DNA from: Smallanthus sonchifolius
Taxonomy: Eukaryota > Streptophyta > Magnoliopsida > Asterales > Asteraceae
NCBI GenBank assembly: GCA_023525975.1
Contig: CM042030.1
Span: 24,608,350-24,672,349 of the forward strand
Length of the DNA stretch: 64,000 bases
Direction of reading: 5' to 3'
In this document: positions 1 through 11,608 of the stretch, one piece after another
How positions within the stretch are numbered: the first letter of the stretch is position 1
How the letters are laid out: every line of letters starts with the position of its first letter
Notes under the pieces: model-generated
What the model saw: only the letters and a program-made list of their open reading frames with translations
Databases searched by the model: none
What the model was told of the DNA's origin: nothing
Position numbers and translations under genes: made by a program

Positions 1-946
1 AATCATCAGGGTTGATCTGCTCCAAGTCATCAAGTTGAAAGCTAACCGGTGTCAGGTTTCCAGAAATCAGTGCATCGTAGCACGACATGAAGGCAGTCAT
101 GATAGGCAGATACTCTTCGGGGATCATAGTGGTTGGCTTCTGAGATGTTGATGAAGTAGTAGGTTGAACTCTAGAAATTGAAGGTGGAACATCTGTTTGA
201 AAATAAGCCAATGTAGTTTTGTTGGATGAAGTGGAAGAACCTTGACCAACAAGAAGAGATGTGTTTCCAGACTGATTGGTTGGAGTGACCGCACCCTTCT
301 TTATCTCCAACTCATAAGACTCCAGAATGCTATAGAGTTCTTGATGTGACAAATCACTCAGTTTTTCAGTTTTCTTGATCATAATCCGGTACATATTCCA
401 TTCCTCGGGCAGTGAATCAAGCAGCTTCTTGTTTCGCTCAACAGTGGGATACTCAGTTCCCAAAACTTTTAACTTAGAGACAATGCTTGAGAAACGGTTG
501 ATCAATTCAGACATGGGTTCTCCAGGGACACTGCTAAACATCTCGTACTGCTTCTTGATCAAGTCCTTCTTGCTTTCTCTAACCTCAACACTTCCCTCAC
601 ACCTGGTACATAAAGCAACCTAAATATCTTTGCCAGTTGTATACTCAGCAAATATGTTGAACACATCCGTAGGAAGAGCCATAGCAATAGATCCATAAGC
701 CTTGTTATCTCTGGCAATTAGGGCAATATCCTTTTCATCATATTCAGACATAAGCTTTAGACGCTGAACATCTGCAGTGGTTGTAACTGGCTTGTGTGGA
801 CTATTAGTGATTGACTGTAGAAGAGTATGGTCACGGAACTGAAAGAAAGTCTTCATTTTCTTGGTCCAATCATCAAAGTCTCTAGTGGACACCAAGACAG
901 GTGGTTTGTTGCCTCCAACATATTCATTGTTTCTTGAAGATGCCAT
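1..946 (-). pseudogene. gag: Element M: copia gag, 5' part, broken by one in-frame stop
   Basis: This is the N-terminal gag of a minus-strand Ty1/copia element, read from an ATG at 946-944 and running off the left edge. Gag proteins of this type form the virus-like particle in the cytoplasm. The N-terminus (MASSRNNEYVGG, then a DFDDWTKKMKTFF stretch) matches the usual copia gag start. The frame stays in register across a single TAG at about 620-622, at a place where relatives have Trp, so TGG to TAG is the likely lesion. Beyond it the frame continues with a KKDLIKKQYE-like segment and a Ser/Thr-rich region. It is preceded by a leader rich in inverted repeats and by a primer-binding site, so it is the first gene of its element. 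The rest of the element lies outside the window. Confidence 0.85.
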
Positions 947-994
947 AGCTCAGACAATTTGAAATTAAACAGTAGCAAGTTTCGGGTGAACAGG

Positions 995-1310
995 GATGAT
1001 CGAAACAACTAGTTTGGACAGAGAAAAAGCTGACCGAAACTCCTAGTTTCAATAGAATAAGGCTTGCCCGAAACTTTTAGTTTCGATAGAAGAAACAGAA
1101 TCCAGAAACAACAAGTTTCGATGAAGAAGACTTAGCAGAAAATCCAGCAAACTTAGTAGAAACTACAAGTTTCGATTGAAACTAGTTTCCATAGTGCAGT
1201 AGTTTCGGGTGATCAATCTGCAAAGGTTAGTTTCGATATAACAGGACAAATAATTAGTTTCGATGACCAACTAAAAGCAGAAATTGTCTCCAAGTAGTTT
1301 CGATACCTCC
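995..1310 (-). repeat. Array of TCGAAACT/AGTTTCGA inverted repeats in the leader of element M
   Basis: The 600-bp leader between primer-binding site and gag of element M contains about nine copies or half-copies of CGAAACT...AGTTTCG. Paired arms are visible near 1031-1052, 1069-1090, 1105-1123 and 1158-1190, and single AGTTTCGA half-sites near 1200, 1229, 1254 and 1296. Spacing between arms is 1-5 bp. The same core makes up the array in the LTRs of gypsy element D. A regulatory role is inferred. Confidence 0.7.
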
Positions 1311-1552
1311 TTCTTCAAGCTTCAGCACACTCCATTGATGAAAAGCTTCAAATATCAAAGATAATAAACTCGCAATCTGATCCAGCGAAAAGCTTCCAAA
1401 TAAGCTTCTGAACACAAATCAATCTTAATAGTGCTGAAATCGATGAAACAGTGCCAAAATAGTGCAGACCCATAAAACCTTCAAATTCCAACTAAAAGTC
1501 ACCTAAAATCGATCAAAACAACCTGAAAATACTAAGAAATCAAGAACATATA

Positions 1553-1564
1553 GCTCTGATACCA
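1553..1564 (-). other. Primer-binding site of element M (initiator tRNA-Met)
   Basis: The minus strand reads TGGTATCAGAGC, the complement of the 3' end of plant initiator tRNA-Met. It lies two bases inside the end of the LTR, as usual for copia elements, and fixes the orientation of element M. Confidence 0.85.
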
Positions 1565-1566
1565 AT

Positions 1567-1871
1567 TGTAGGTCCAGATTTCAATCGGAAATCTCACAGA
1601 AGATCGATTACAAACACACACAGGCGGAATCTGTGTGTATGGTGGTGAATCTGAGGGTAGAAACAGAAATGGTAAAGATACCAGCTAACCACACACAGAA
1701 TCAACACAAATAAGATGTGAAAATGTACGAACAAAGTGTAGAGATAAAGACTGATGGCTACAAAATTCTCTGAGTAAGATTGTTGTGGACTTCATAATTT
1801 TGCTGCTGACTTACAAGTTGCTACAGATAAGGCTAAGTGCTGCAGATAAGGCTAAGTGCTGCAGATAATTG
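1567..1871 (-). mobile_element. Element M: 5' LTR (right boundary uncertain)
   Basis: The LTR must end (in its own sense) with TACA at 1570-1567, next to the primer-binding site. The other boundary lies somewhere in about 1860-1920, where the LTR of the plus-strand element A begins; without a second copy it cannot be fixed. It contains a short perfect tandem duplication (TGCTGCAGATAAGGCTAAG-like unit, about 1819-1866). Confidence 0.5.
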
Positions 1872-2418
1872 TGTTCTTCTGCTAAAAGTTGCTGCTGATA
1901 GGCTTCTTATCAGCATCAAACATTGATGCTGCTGATAGGCAAATCATCAGCAGCTTTGACTTTACTACTGACACCTCTGCTGTAACACTGACACATCTAT
2001 CAGTAGAAGGAATGTTATTGGTGCAGATGATTAAAGACAAAGATATTACTTCTGAAGTCTCCTACAAAGATTCATATAAAGACTTTTGACCTGAACAGAA
2101 CTGTTTGCAGCAACTTGTCTTTTAGTTATCTACCAATTGTAGTGCAACTTGTAACTATCAAAGATCAACGACTTGTGTTTGATCTGATCCTTAGAATCAA
2201 GGGTCTGTCTTGATTCTAAGTTCCTTTATATGTATTATATCTTCCATTTATACAAGTGTGCTTCCTAAGTATTTTCTCTGTAACTTGTAAACCATGAAGA
2301 TTAATACAACTTGCATTTATCAGTATTATCATTGTTTACTTGTATACATAGATTAGTTGTTATTGTTTCCGCCAATCTCAACTAAGAACAGAATCATCTT
2401 GTAAACACCGATCCTTCA
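1872..2418 (+). mobile_element. Element A: 5' LTR of a copia element (left boundary uncertain)
   Basis: The right end is set by CA just before the primer-binding site at 2421. A TGTT start near 1872 would give about 547 bp, the same size as the LTR of element C, but no second copy is present. The first 100 bp hold inverted repeats of the type GCTGCTGAT...ATCAGCAGC (1889-1955), followed by ACTGA...TCAGT near 1990-2005. A TTTATAT stretch near 2224 could be the TATA box. Confidence 0.55.
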
Positions 2419-2420
2419 AG

Positions 2421-2432
2421 TGGTATCAGAGC
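2421..2432 (+). other. Primer-binding site of element A (initiator tRNA-Met)
   Basis: Exact TGGTATCAGAGC, directly downstream of the element A LTR and 92 bp before the gag start. Confidence 0.9.
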
Positions 2433-2523
2433 TTTGCTCTCAGATTAAACAAACTTACACTTTTTTAATTGCTCTCTGATTCTGTTCACTACTATCTCTT
2501 GACTAAACACCACTTATTCAGAA

Positions 2524-3930
2524 ATGGCACAAAACAATGGTTTTGATGATACTGGATGCATTAACAGACCACCAAGACTGGTGTCTGGAGAAGACTATGA
2601 TATGTGGAAGAACAGGATGGAAATTTTTCTCTACTATCACAAGTATGGAATGTGGAGATCCATAAAAGATGGACCATATGTACCCATGGTGGCCTCTGCT
2701 GATTCCGGAGGTCCATCTGTCCCTAAAGAAGCCTCAAAGTACTCAGAGGAAGACATCAAGAAGATGGAGGTAGACTTCAAAGCTTTGGGAGCCATTCAGA
2801 TGTGCTTGCCAAACAAAGTTTTCCATAACTTCAGAGAATACAAGACTGCTAAGGAGCTATGGGAAGCTCTTAAGAAGATGTTTGCTGGTTCTGAGGAGAT
2901 GAAGGAGAATAGAAGAGACATTATGAAGTAACAATATGAGAATTTTGTGTGGAAGGAAGGTGAGTCTCTTACTGTTTTGTACAATAGGTACACCTATCTG
3001 GTGGGAGAGCTACAGTGCTCTAAAGTGAAGCTGGAGAATGAAGACATTCTCAAAAAGTTTATCAGATCTCTTCCAAGTTGTTGGACACTCTACATAGTGT
3101 CAATCAGAAGAACTGAAAACCTAAAGTCTCTAAAAATGACTGCGCTGTTTGGAATGCTGAAGACATATGAGCTAGAAATGATTCAAGCCAAAGAAAGATG
3201 CTCAGGTCATTCATCCTCATCCTCATTAACCACCACTTCCTCTACACTACACTTCGACCACTCACTTCCAAGTTCAACTAACTACTATCCTCCCATTGTT
3301 ACCCATCCGCAAACTCCTAACTCACAAACTAGCAACTCAACGTTTCTTCTTGAAGCCCTACCTCAAAATAACTCTGCTGCATTTGTCTCTGAAAACCCAA
3401 ACAATATGTCATTTATCAAAGAAGATCTGGAGTATATCCATCTAGATGACTTAGAAGAAATGGACATACAACACTTTTATGCTATGTTATCTCTTAGAGC
3501 TAAAAGGTTCTACTCTAGAACTGGAAGACCCATTCCAAGAAACAACTCTAATACTATAGTTGGGTTGGACAAAAACAAGCTAAGATGTTACAACTATAAC
3601 CAGCTTGGTCACTTTGCTAGAGAATGTAAGGCACCAAAGGCAAACCCAACTGCTACACAACCAAGACAAGCTAAGCATGGTCAAGCAAGTCAAGGAAACA
3701 CCACTCCTGCTCAAACTACAGCCTGTGCAGCTGTTGGAACAACTGATTTTGATTGGAGCTTCTAGTATGAAGATCTTCCTACCAACAACCAAACACTCAT
3801 GGCAGACACAACAGAGATACCACCTCAGGTATATGAACATCTTTGTACTCAAGCTTGTATTCATAAGGTTCTAGGATACGTGAAACATAACCTTATAGAT
3901 CAAAACGAAGAGTTTCACCAAGTATGTTGA
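2524..3930 (+). pseudogene. gag: Element A: copia gag, broken and truncated
   Basis: Copia gag starts at ATG 2524 (MAQNNGFDDTG...). The frame is continuous to 3765 except for a TAA at 2929-2931 (RRDIMK*QYENF), where relatives have Lys or Gln. A C-terminal CCHC zinc knuckle is at about 3583-3630. Its second Cys is replaced by Tyr (CYNY instead of CYNC), so RNA binding would be impaired. A TAG at 3763-3765 again looks like CAG to TAG, since the same frame continues with YEDLPTNNQ and a further 50 residues to about 3930. There the element stops and sequence homologous to the middle of another copia gag (element B) takes over. No pol of element A is present. Confidence 0.85.
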
Positions 3931-3939
3931 ACACATCAA

Positions 3940-6378
3940 GTATGCTCATTTTGAGATGTATTCCATAGTGTTTAAATAACAACCTAGATTTGATTAATTG
4001 AGTCTTGAAGATCTTATGGGAAAGATTCAATCATATTATTTGAACAAGCAAAAGAAAGATACAGTTTATCAAGATCCTAGCATTTATTTTGGAAAAGGAA
4101 CATCGACCTCAAAGTCTTGGGTTGCTTTGTTTTTAGGAGAAATTTCTGAAGGTCTTTCAAAAGAAAGTTCATGTGGTGAATCATCATACTATGTTGCTTC
4201 TAGTTCTTGATGTTCAAAGAATTGTCACAACGATACTCATTCATGTTCTCAAAAGATGTCTCCTAAAGCTGCTAATGACATGATGGCCATGATTGCTTCG
4301 TTTTTAACCTCTTATGAGAATTTTATTGGTGGAAAAATAACTGATCCGGATATGATCGAAGAAGATTTCAAGCAATTGGATAAACATGCTCTTGAAGAGA
4401 TGAACATTCAATGGAACATGGCATTGTGGATGAGACAGGGCAAGGAATATCTGAATAAAACAGGAAAGAAGTTCATTGGAGCGACAAGCAAGACAAAGAT
4501 GGGGTTGGATAAATCTAAAGTAAAGTGTTATAATTGTCAAGAATTTGGACACTTTGCTAGGGAATGTACCAAACCTAAAATTCAACATCAAAATGCTTCT
4601 TCAGGAAACCAGAAAAATCAGAATAATCAGAGTTCTTCTACAACATTGATTTCACAACAGGATGAAAATTATGATTGGTGAATTCATCTAGAAGATATTG
4701 TTGCTCATGTCAGTCAAGCTTTTCTTGCTGAAGTTCATACTGATGCTGGTTCTGATAATAGTTCTTCAGACAGTGACTCAAGTGATTTTGAGAATGTTAC
4801 TGAAAATGATGAATCTACAAGTCAGAGTGTGAAAGCAAAAGTGACAAATGAAGAGCTGATGAATGATAATGTAGCTGCAGGAAAGGTGATAGAGAAAGTA
4901 GCTGAAATGTTTGCTGAAGCCAGTTGATTCATGGCTGATTCTAAATAGGTAAATGAGGTTGTCTTTGTTCCATGTTCTAAATGCATTGATTCTGATTTAA
5001 AAATTATGAGATTGTGTGATGACAATACTAATCTCATATGTGACTTGAAGGCAAGCTACTTAACAAATCAAACTTTGAAAGGCAATGAAAAACTTTTAAA
5101 TGAAAGAAGTTAATCATTGAAAGATGATATCAAAGTTTTACAATCAAAAGTAAATGAACAAGCTTTTCACATTGATGTGGCATATTCTCAATACGAAAAA
5201 AAAAATAAATGAACTTGCCCAGTCACAGAGCGAAGTCACCAAATTGATGAGAAAGCTTGAGGGTTATAAGAATTCTAATTTTCTGTTGGAATATTATACT
5301 GAGAAAGCTAGTAGTGAGAAAGTAGTTGGTGGAGTTGGTTATTGTTCACAACAGGATGATAAAGTTGTTGGAGGAATCGGTTTCAGCCCTCCATTCAATG
5401 GAAACTACACACTAGAAGCATTGGAATAGTGACTGAAGAAGATCTAGAGCCAAAAATTGTTCTCAAGGTTAATCCGGTGATAGGAGAAGACATGGTTTAT
5501 GATGACTCCAGTGATGATGAATTTTTTGATTCAAAGAAGGTTGAAGGGAAAGTCAAAGAGTGTAAGGTAGATAAACATGTTGTTGTCAAGAAAGTCACAA
5601 GAGATAGGTGTATCTTGACAGAACCTGATAAAGACATTGAGAAACCAAAATCTAAATCATTAAAACATTTTGTGAGTGCTGGTTTTGATTTTCAGGAAAT
5701 TAATAAAATAGAGAAAAATTCAACTGTTGAGTTTATAAAGGAAAAGGTTGAAGTTAATAAACCCAAGGTTGTTCAATCATCTAACATTGTATCTCAATGT
5801 GAATCATCTGGTTCAGGAAGTGTTCAGAAAGAAAGGTGTGCTCGTGTAGACAAGGAAAAACGTGCATTTTTCATTGCAATAAAGTTGGTCACATTCTGAT
5901 GAACTATCCAGACAAGAATGTTGGAAAGCCTTTGGAAGATCCTAGGATGAGAAGACCATTTGTTGAGCCAAAGACAAAATCTGTGATGAAAGTTGTTGAA
6001 GTTAAACCAGTTGTCAAAGTTTCAGAGATTCATGTTAAGCCAAAGGTTGACTCATCTGGAGTTAAATCTAGTGTATCATCAAGTGGAGATACAAAGGAAA
6101 AGGTTAAATTGTCAAGACCACAAAGAAGAAGAAGAAACAATAGGCTTAAGAAACTTTTGTAACAACATGTTAAAAAAGAAATTAGTGAAACTTCTAAGAA
6201 TTCCAAGCCAAGTGCTAGTAGTCAATCAAAGTGGAAACCAAAATTTCAACTGTCTGATTCTATGAAACAATCTCCTAAAATTGAGGAGAGATTTGATTTT
6301 GTTCTAAAAGAAATTGTTTATTTTGATGAATCAGGCCGACCCAAGACCACAATGGCTTGGGTCTCCATTACTAACTGA
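3940..6378 (+). pseudogene. gag: Element B: copia gag from its middle onward, many frameshifts
   Basis: From about 3945 the sequence aligns with the gag of element C, starting near residue 190 of that protein, so the first part of B's gag is missing. The first CCHC knuckle is intact at about 4528-4570 (CYNCQEFGHFAREC). It is followed by DENYDW and a stop at 4679-4681, an acidic Ser-rich stretch, a decayed coiled-coil region (frame lost in an A-run near 5192-5203) and a second knuckle near 5860-5910, whose last Cys is Tyr. A basic RPQRRRRNNRLKKL stretch follows at about 6115. The frame ends with TGA at 6376-6378. This layout of two separated knuckles and a coiled coil is the long gag of Sirevirus-like copia elements. 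At least five stops or shifts make it non-functional. Confidence 0.8.
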
Positions 6379-9300
6379 ATCTTAATGTCTGTGTGCAGGG
6401 AACTCCAAGGAGGACAGTAGGCAACCATTGGTACGTCGACAGTGGATGTTCTCATCACATGACAGGAAATCTTAATTTATTGGAAAGTATGAAAGAGATA
6501 CAGGGCGGATATGTAGCCTTTGCAGGAAAGAAGGGAGGCAATATTTCTGGTCAAGGAACTGTGACAAATGGAAGATTGAGCTTTGAGAAATTCAATTATG
6601 GGGAGCAGCTTGAACATATTCTATTATCTGTTTCTCAAGTCTGTGATAAAGATTTCTCATTTCACTTTAACAAGTCTGAATGTTTGGTGTTGAAGCCTGG
6701 ATTTGAGATACCTGAAGATTGGATCCTAATGCGAGCTCCAAGGAAGAATGATACAAACATGCTTGATATGAGCATGGCGACGACAACTTCGTCTATTCCA
6801 ACGCTCTTCTTTCTAAAGCTTCTGAGTCCGAATCAACTTTGTGGCATCGGACGATGGCTCACATAAATTACAGAAAAATGAACTTTTAGTGAAAAATGGG
6901 CTAATTTCTGGTGTCCCTGCCATGAGATTTCATGTGAACGAAAACTGTATTCCATGCAAGAAGGGGAACCAGCACAGGAAATCTCCCAAGTCTAAGTTGA
7001 TTAATTCAATTGTGACTACTCTTGAGTTATTGCACATGGATTTATTTGGACCTATACGTGTAAAGAGTGAAGGCGGCAAATCATACTGTTTGGTATTGAC
7101 TGCTGATTATTCCAGATTTTCTTGGGTGAAGTTTGTTATTTCAATGGATGAGAGTGCTGGAATTCTTAAGTTCCTAATCGTGGGACTTGAGAGTTTATTT
7201 AAACAAAAGGTCAGGTGGATTCGTAGTGACAATGGGACAGAATTCAAGAATGGAAATATGGGTTTATTTTGTTTACAAAAAGGCATCCATCATGAATTCA
7301 GTTCTCCTTATGTTCCTCAACAGAATGGTGTGGCTGAACGGAAGAATCGAACGCTGATTGAGATGGCTCACACAATGTTATCTGACTTGAAGTTGCCAGT
7401 GACATTTTAGGCAGAGGCGGTGAACACGGCGTGTCATGTTCTTAATCGTGTTTTGACCGTGAAGAAACACAACAAAACGTGTTATGAATTGATGAACAAT
7501 CGAAAGTCGAATCTAGATTATTTGTTGCCCTTTGGAAATCCATGCACTTTATTGAAGACAAGAGATGTTCCAACGAAGTTCAGTGCGAAGGCAATTGAAA
7601 GAATTTTCTTGGGATATGTTGCAAATTCTCATAACAAACGGGTGTTCAATAAAGAGAGCAGACAAATTAAGGAGTGGTTTCATATTGATTGTGATAATCA
7701 CACGGTCCCTTAGGATGCCAAAGGACCATTATGGGCTTTTGATTATGATGCTTTGTTCAGATCTTTTAATGTTCCTCCAGCAGTGTCTCCTGTTGAAGCA
7801 GAAATTTTGTATCAGTCCTGATGTAACGATGATTCAAGTGTCGAGCCACAATCGGTTTGTTCCAATTGTGGTTCCTCCTCCCGTTGATCTAAATATAGCT
7901 TCGACCTCAGGTACAACACAGGGCAGTGATAGTGATGATGATGAAACTGTGTTTCAGGAGTCTTCTAATGATATCCAGAACATAGTTGATGATTTATCTA
8001 CACCGACACAGTCTGAGGGGGAGATGCCTTCTAATCTTGATGCTGTGATTAAAACTTCTGATATTCCTCAAACTCGTGTGCATAAACATCATCCGACTAA
8101 TAACATTATTGGTGATTTGAATGCAGGTGTTCAAATTAGACATCGTTCACTTGTTGAAAATTCATGTTTATATGCACAGATCGTGGATACAGGTATTATG
8201 GAGACATGTTTGCATGCTTGCTTTATTTCTCAAACAGAGCCAAAGAATGTGGTTGAAGCGCTTGATGATGATTGTTGGATCGAGGCTATGCAAGAGGAGC
8301 TAGCTCAATTTGACAAACTACATGTTTGGGATTTAGTTGACTTACCCAAAGGCTCAAGATCAATTGGCACAAAATGGGTGTTTATGTGCAAGCGTGATGA
8401 TCGAGGCATGGTGGTACGCAATAAGGCGAGGCTTGTCGTTCAAGGATTTAACCAACAAGAAGGTATTGACTACACGAAAGTTTATGCTCCGGTTGCGAGG
8501 ATTGAGGCGATTCGTTTATTTCTTTCTTACGCATCTTTCAAGGGGTTCAAGGTATTCCAGCTAGATGTGAAAAGTGCTTTTCTGTATGGAAAAGTGAAGG
8601 AAGAGGTATACGTGAAACAGCCGCCTGGTTTTGAAGATTCCAAGTTCCCAGACAAAGTGTTTAAACTTGATAAGGCGTTATATGGTCTTCATCAGGCTCC
8701 TCGTGCCTGGTATGAAACTTTGTCTGTGCACTTACTCGAGAACGATTTTGAGCATGGTCAGATCGATTCCACTCTTTTCATACAAAAAGCAGGGGGGATA
8801 TCTTACTAGTTCAAGTATATGTGGACGACATAATTTTTGGGTCGACAAATGTGGATATGTGTAAAGACTTTGAGAGAGTTATGAAGCTGAAGTTTGAGAT
8901 GAGCAGCATGGGAGAGTTATCATTATTTTTGGGTCTTCAAGTTGATCAGAAAGAAGATGGCTTTTATATTCATCAAACGAAGTATGTGTCGGACATTTTG
9001 AAGAAATTTGAGATGTTAGATACCTCAACGTTCAGTACTCCAATTCCTGTAAATCACAAGCTGGATTTTGACTCGAAAGGGAAGGAAGTGGATTGTAGGT
9101 TATACAGAGGAATGATCGGGTCTTTAATGTACTTGACTGCGTCCAGGCCTGACATTATGTTCGCAGTATGCTTGTGTTCGAGATTTCAGTCCAAGCCGAG
9201 GGAATCCCATCTAATTGTTGTATAGCAGATCTTTCGATACTTAAATGGTAAACCAAGGTTAGGGTTGTGGTATCCTAATAATTCTGACTTTGATTTAAAG

Positions 9301-9762
9301 CTTTTACTGATTCAGATTATGGAGGTTTCAGTTTGGATAGGAAATCGACGTCTGGTGGTTGTCAATTCTTAGGAAACAGACTCGTGTCCTGGCAATGCAA
9401 AAGGCAAACATCGGTTGCAATTTCAACATGCGAGGCCGAATACATCGCTGCAGCTAGTTGTTGTTCCCAAATCTCGTGGATTCAGCAACCATTGAGGGAT
9501 TATGGTCTAAATTTCACAGAGACACCAATGTTCATTGACAACACTGCAAACAATGTCCATCACAAATAATCTAGTGAAACACTAAAAAACAAAGCATATT
9601 GAGATACGTCATCATTTCATTCGAGATTGGGCAGAGAAAAGATTGATTGAGTTGGTGAAAGTCCACACAGACAATAACTTTGCTGACCTGTTTACCAAAG
9701 CGTTTGATCGGTCACGGTTTGAATTTCTTACTCAAATGATTGGAATACTTAATCCTGCTTGA
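6375..9762 (+). pseudogene. pol: Element B: copia pol (protease, integrase, RT, RNase H), broken
   Basis: Pol opens in the -1 frame relative to gag, exactly at the gag stop. Protease motif WYVDSGCSHHMTG lies near 6429-6468. The HHCC finger and integrase core follow: LLHMDLFGP near 7030, IRSDNGTEF near 7218, and NGVAERKNRTL near 7324 (D, D, E). A TAG at 7408-7410 replaces Trp in TFWAEAVNT, and another stop is at 7711-7713. RT runs from about 8225 and carries YVDD near 8818. Frameshifts are seen near 6830-6870, 7820, 8795 and 9298 and after 9540. The RNase H part has STCEAEYIAAAS near 9422. The frame ends at TGA 9760-9762. All domains are in copia order (integrase before RT), and nothing large is missing. 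Confidence 0.85.
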
Positions 9763-11364
9763 AAAAGGTTTTTCCAAATGATTTTCATGGAAATTTTTGT
9801 TTTTTATTTTTAGAATAGTTTAAATTATTTTCTTGTTTTAGGTTTGATAGTTTACTTGCTTTCTAAAAAAATTCCAAACAAATGGAAAAAAGATAAAATC
9901 GACACAGCTTGAAGTTAGAGAATAAATGATAGTACATCAGTAGGTGATCATACACACATGACCATAAAATGACTACCTGATTTCTGTAATTATGTTTGTA
10001 GTTTGTGCTTATATGATTTAATCTAAACTTCTTAGTCTGCATAAACAGAAAACGATAGCTTCATGGCTGCATGACATTGATGTATATAATCTTTTAATTT
10101 GGATATTTGCATGTAATTTAGAATGTCAATAGGATAGAAGCATTTTTAGACCATTAGTAGTGTGAAAACATAATGTTCTATGTTACAACTGTGATTTGAA
10201 CCCATGATATGCTGGGTGTGTATGTTAAAAGATCATTATCAGATATATAGAATATGAGACTTCAAGAATTTCATGACACTAGTATCAGATTATGTCATTA
10301 GCATATTTTTTCAGTTCACTTCACTATCCATGCCCCGAAAAACATGCAATGTGTTGTTGAACTAAGATATGTCTTGATAACATTTGTCACGCATATACTT
10401 GCCCTTGATCAAAATCACTTGATTATCCTGATTTATTGAAGAGATCCAGATAATAGTTGGACCACATTACCCTGAATTATTGAATCAATCGATTCTTTAT
10501 TCAATCTTTCTTCTGTTACATGATATCATTGAGAATCATCAAAGCCAAGCCATTCTGATATGAATCACTTGATTCTGAATCTTTATGATTCTTTATATCC
10601 TTTGGGATCTACTTCTTTTCCTGTGCTAATTGATGTAATTTCATCCTGGAGATTGATGTACATATTCTTTTGCACAAAGTCTTATATGTGTTGAAGATAG
10701 TGCAATTTACTTTCTGTTGGCATACTTGTGGGGTACACGTTGCTTTCATATAAATGGTACTAACTCACAAGAACGTGGGATAAAAATGCTTTTGGTTTCA
10801 ACTCTTATAATGATGACAACTTGAATTGACATGTATTATATTTCAAATTCGGTACGAATAAGCTAGCAAGTCATGATCTGATCCTGTTTAATTTGAAGTT
10901 TATCGCGTATCATTTCATGTTTTTCAAAGGCTTGATAGTTTGTGCTGTGACTTGTACAAGTTACATAATTGATGTGTCAAGATTTATATGTACACACAAT
11001 ACCATAGGTCACCCTTAGATTTGCTAGGGAATTTTAATCTGATATGTGTGTGTGTGTGTTTCATCATATATACTGATATGATCTTCTTACTCGCAGTATT
11101 CGACCAAAAAGATTTGTTGTTATTGTTTTACTGCTTTATTTCAATTCAGTATGTACAGATAAAAACCAAAAAAATTTGCTTTTATTGTTTTACTGCTTTA
11201 CTTCATTTTGAGAAATCCAAAAATATTTTATTTTCAATTTCCACAAAATCATAACTTACAGGATTTACATTTTATTTTTACAGGTTATAGGATGGAAGTG
11301 GATCGATTGACAATCTGAGTGAAAATTGAAAAAGTTGATATGTTTTACTTTGAACTATGAACTA

Positions 11365-11440
11365 GCGAACTTATTTGTTTTGAGTGAGCTTAAGTTCGCC
11401 TGGGGCGTCGAACTTGTTATGTTCGCTTGGTAGGCGAACT
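11365..11440 (+). repeat. GCGAACTT/AAGTTCGC inverted-repeat cluster upstream of ORF3 in element B
   Basis: GCGAACTT...AAGTTCGC arms occur at 11365-11400 (wide spacing), 11407-11427 (TCGAACTTGTTATGTTCGC) and as a half-site at 11433. A second cluster at 11837-11887 includes a clean GCGAACTTATTAAGTTCGC (11869-11887). They are the counterpart of the GCGTACTT/AAGTACGC units of element C, with the fourth base changed in both arms. Confidence 0.7.
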
Positions 11441-11451
11441 TGTCAATAGAG

Positions 11452-11459
11452 TATAAATA
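11452..11459 (+). promoter_or_regulatory. TATA-like box, candidate internal promoter of element B ORF3
   Basis: TATAAATA lies about 10 bp after the last inverted-repeat arm of the cluster and 565 bp upstream of the ORF3 ATG. Element C has the same box in the same relative position and also in its LTR. Function is inferred. Confidence 0.45.
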
Positions 11460-11608
11460 ATACAGTGGAGCGAACTTGTTGATTACCTGTTGAATTGAGG
11501 GAACTTACTTGTTTCTCAGCGAAGTTGATTGTTTTCTGTTTTTTGTGTGATAACTTGGCATTTTTCCAGTTCAGTCTTATTCCAAATCGTTTTGCGCATC
11601 ATTTGAAG

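Noticed and set aside
1889..2089. 66-codon frame over the LTR of element A
   Set aside because: Lies across U3 repeats of an LTR; no conservation evidence.
10988..11254. 88-codon frame in the pol-ORF3 spacer of element B
   Set aside because: Low-complexity, Phe/Ile/Leu-rich translation of AT-rich DNA that is not open in the equivalent region of element C.
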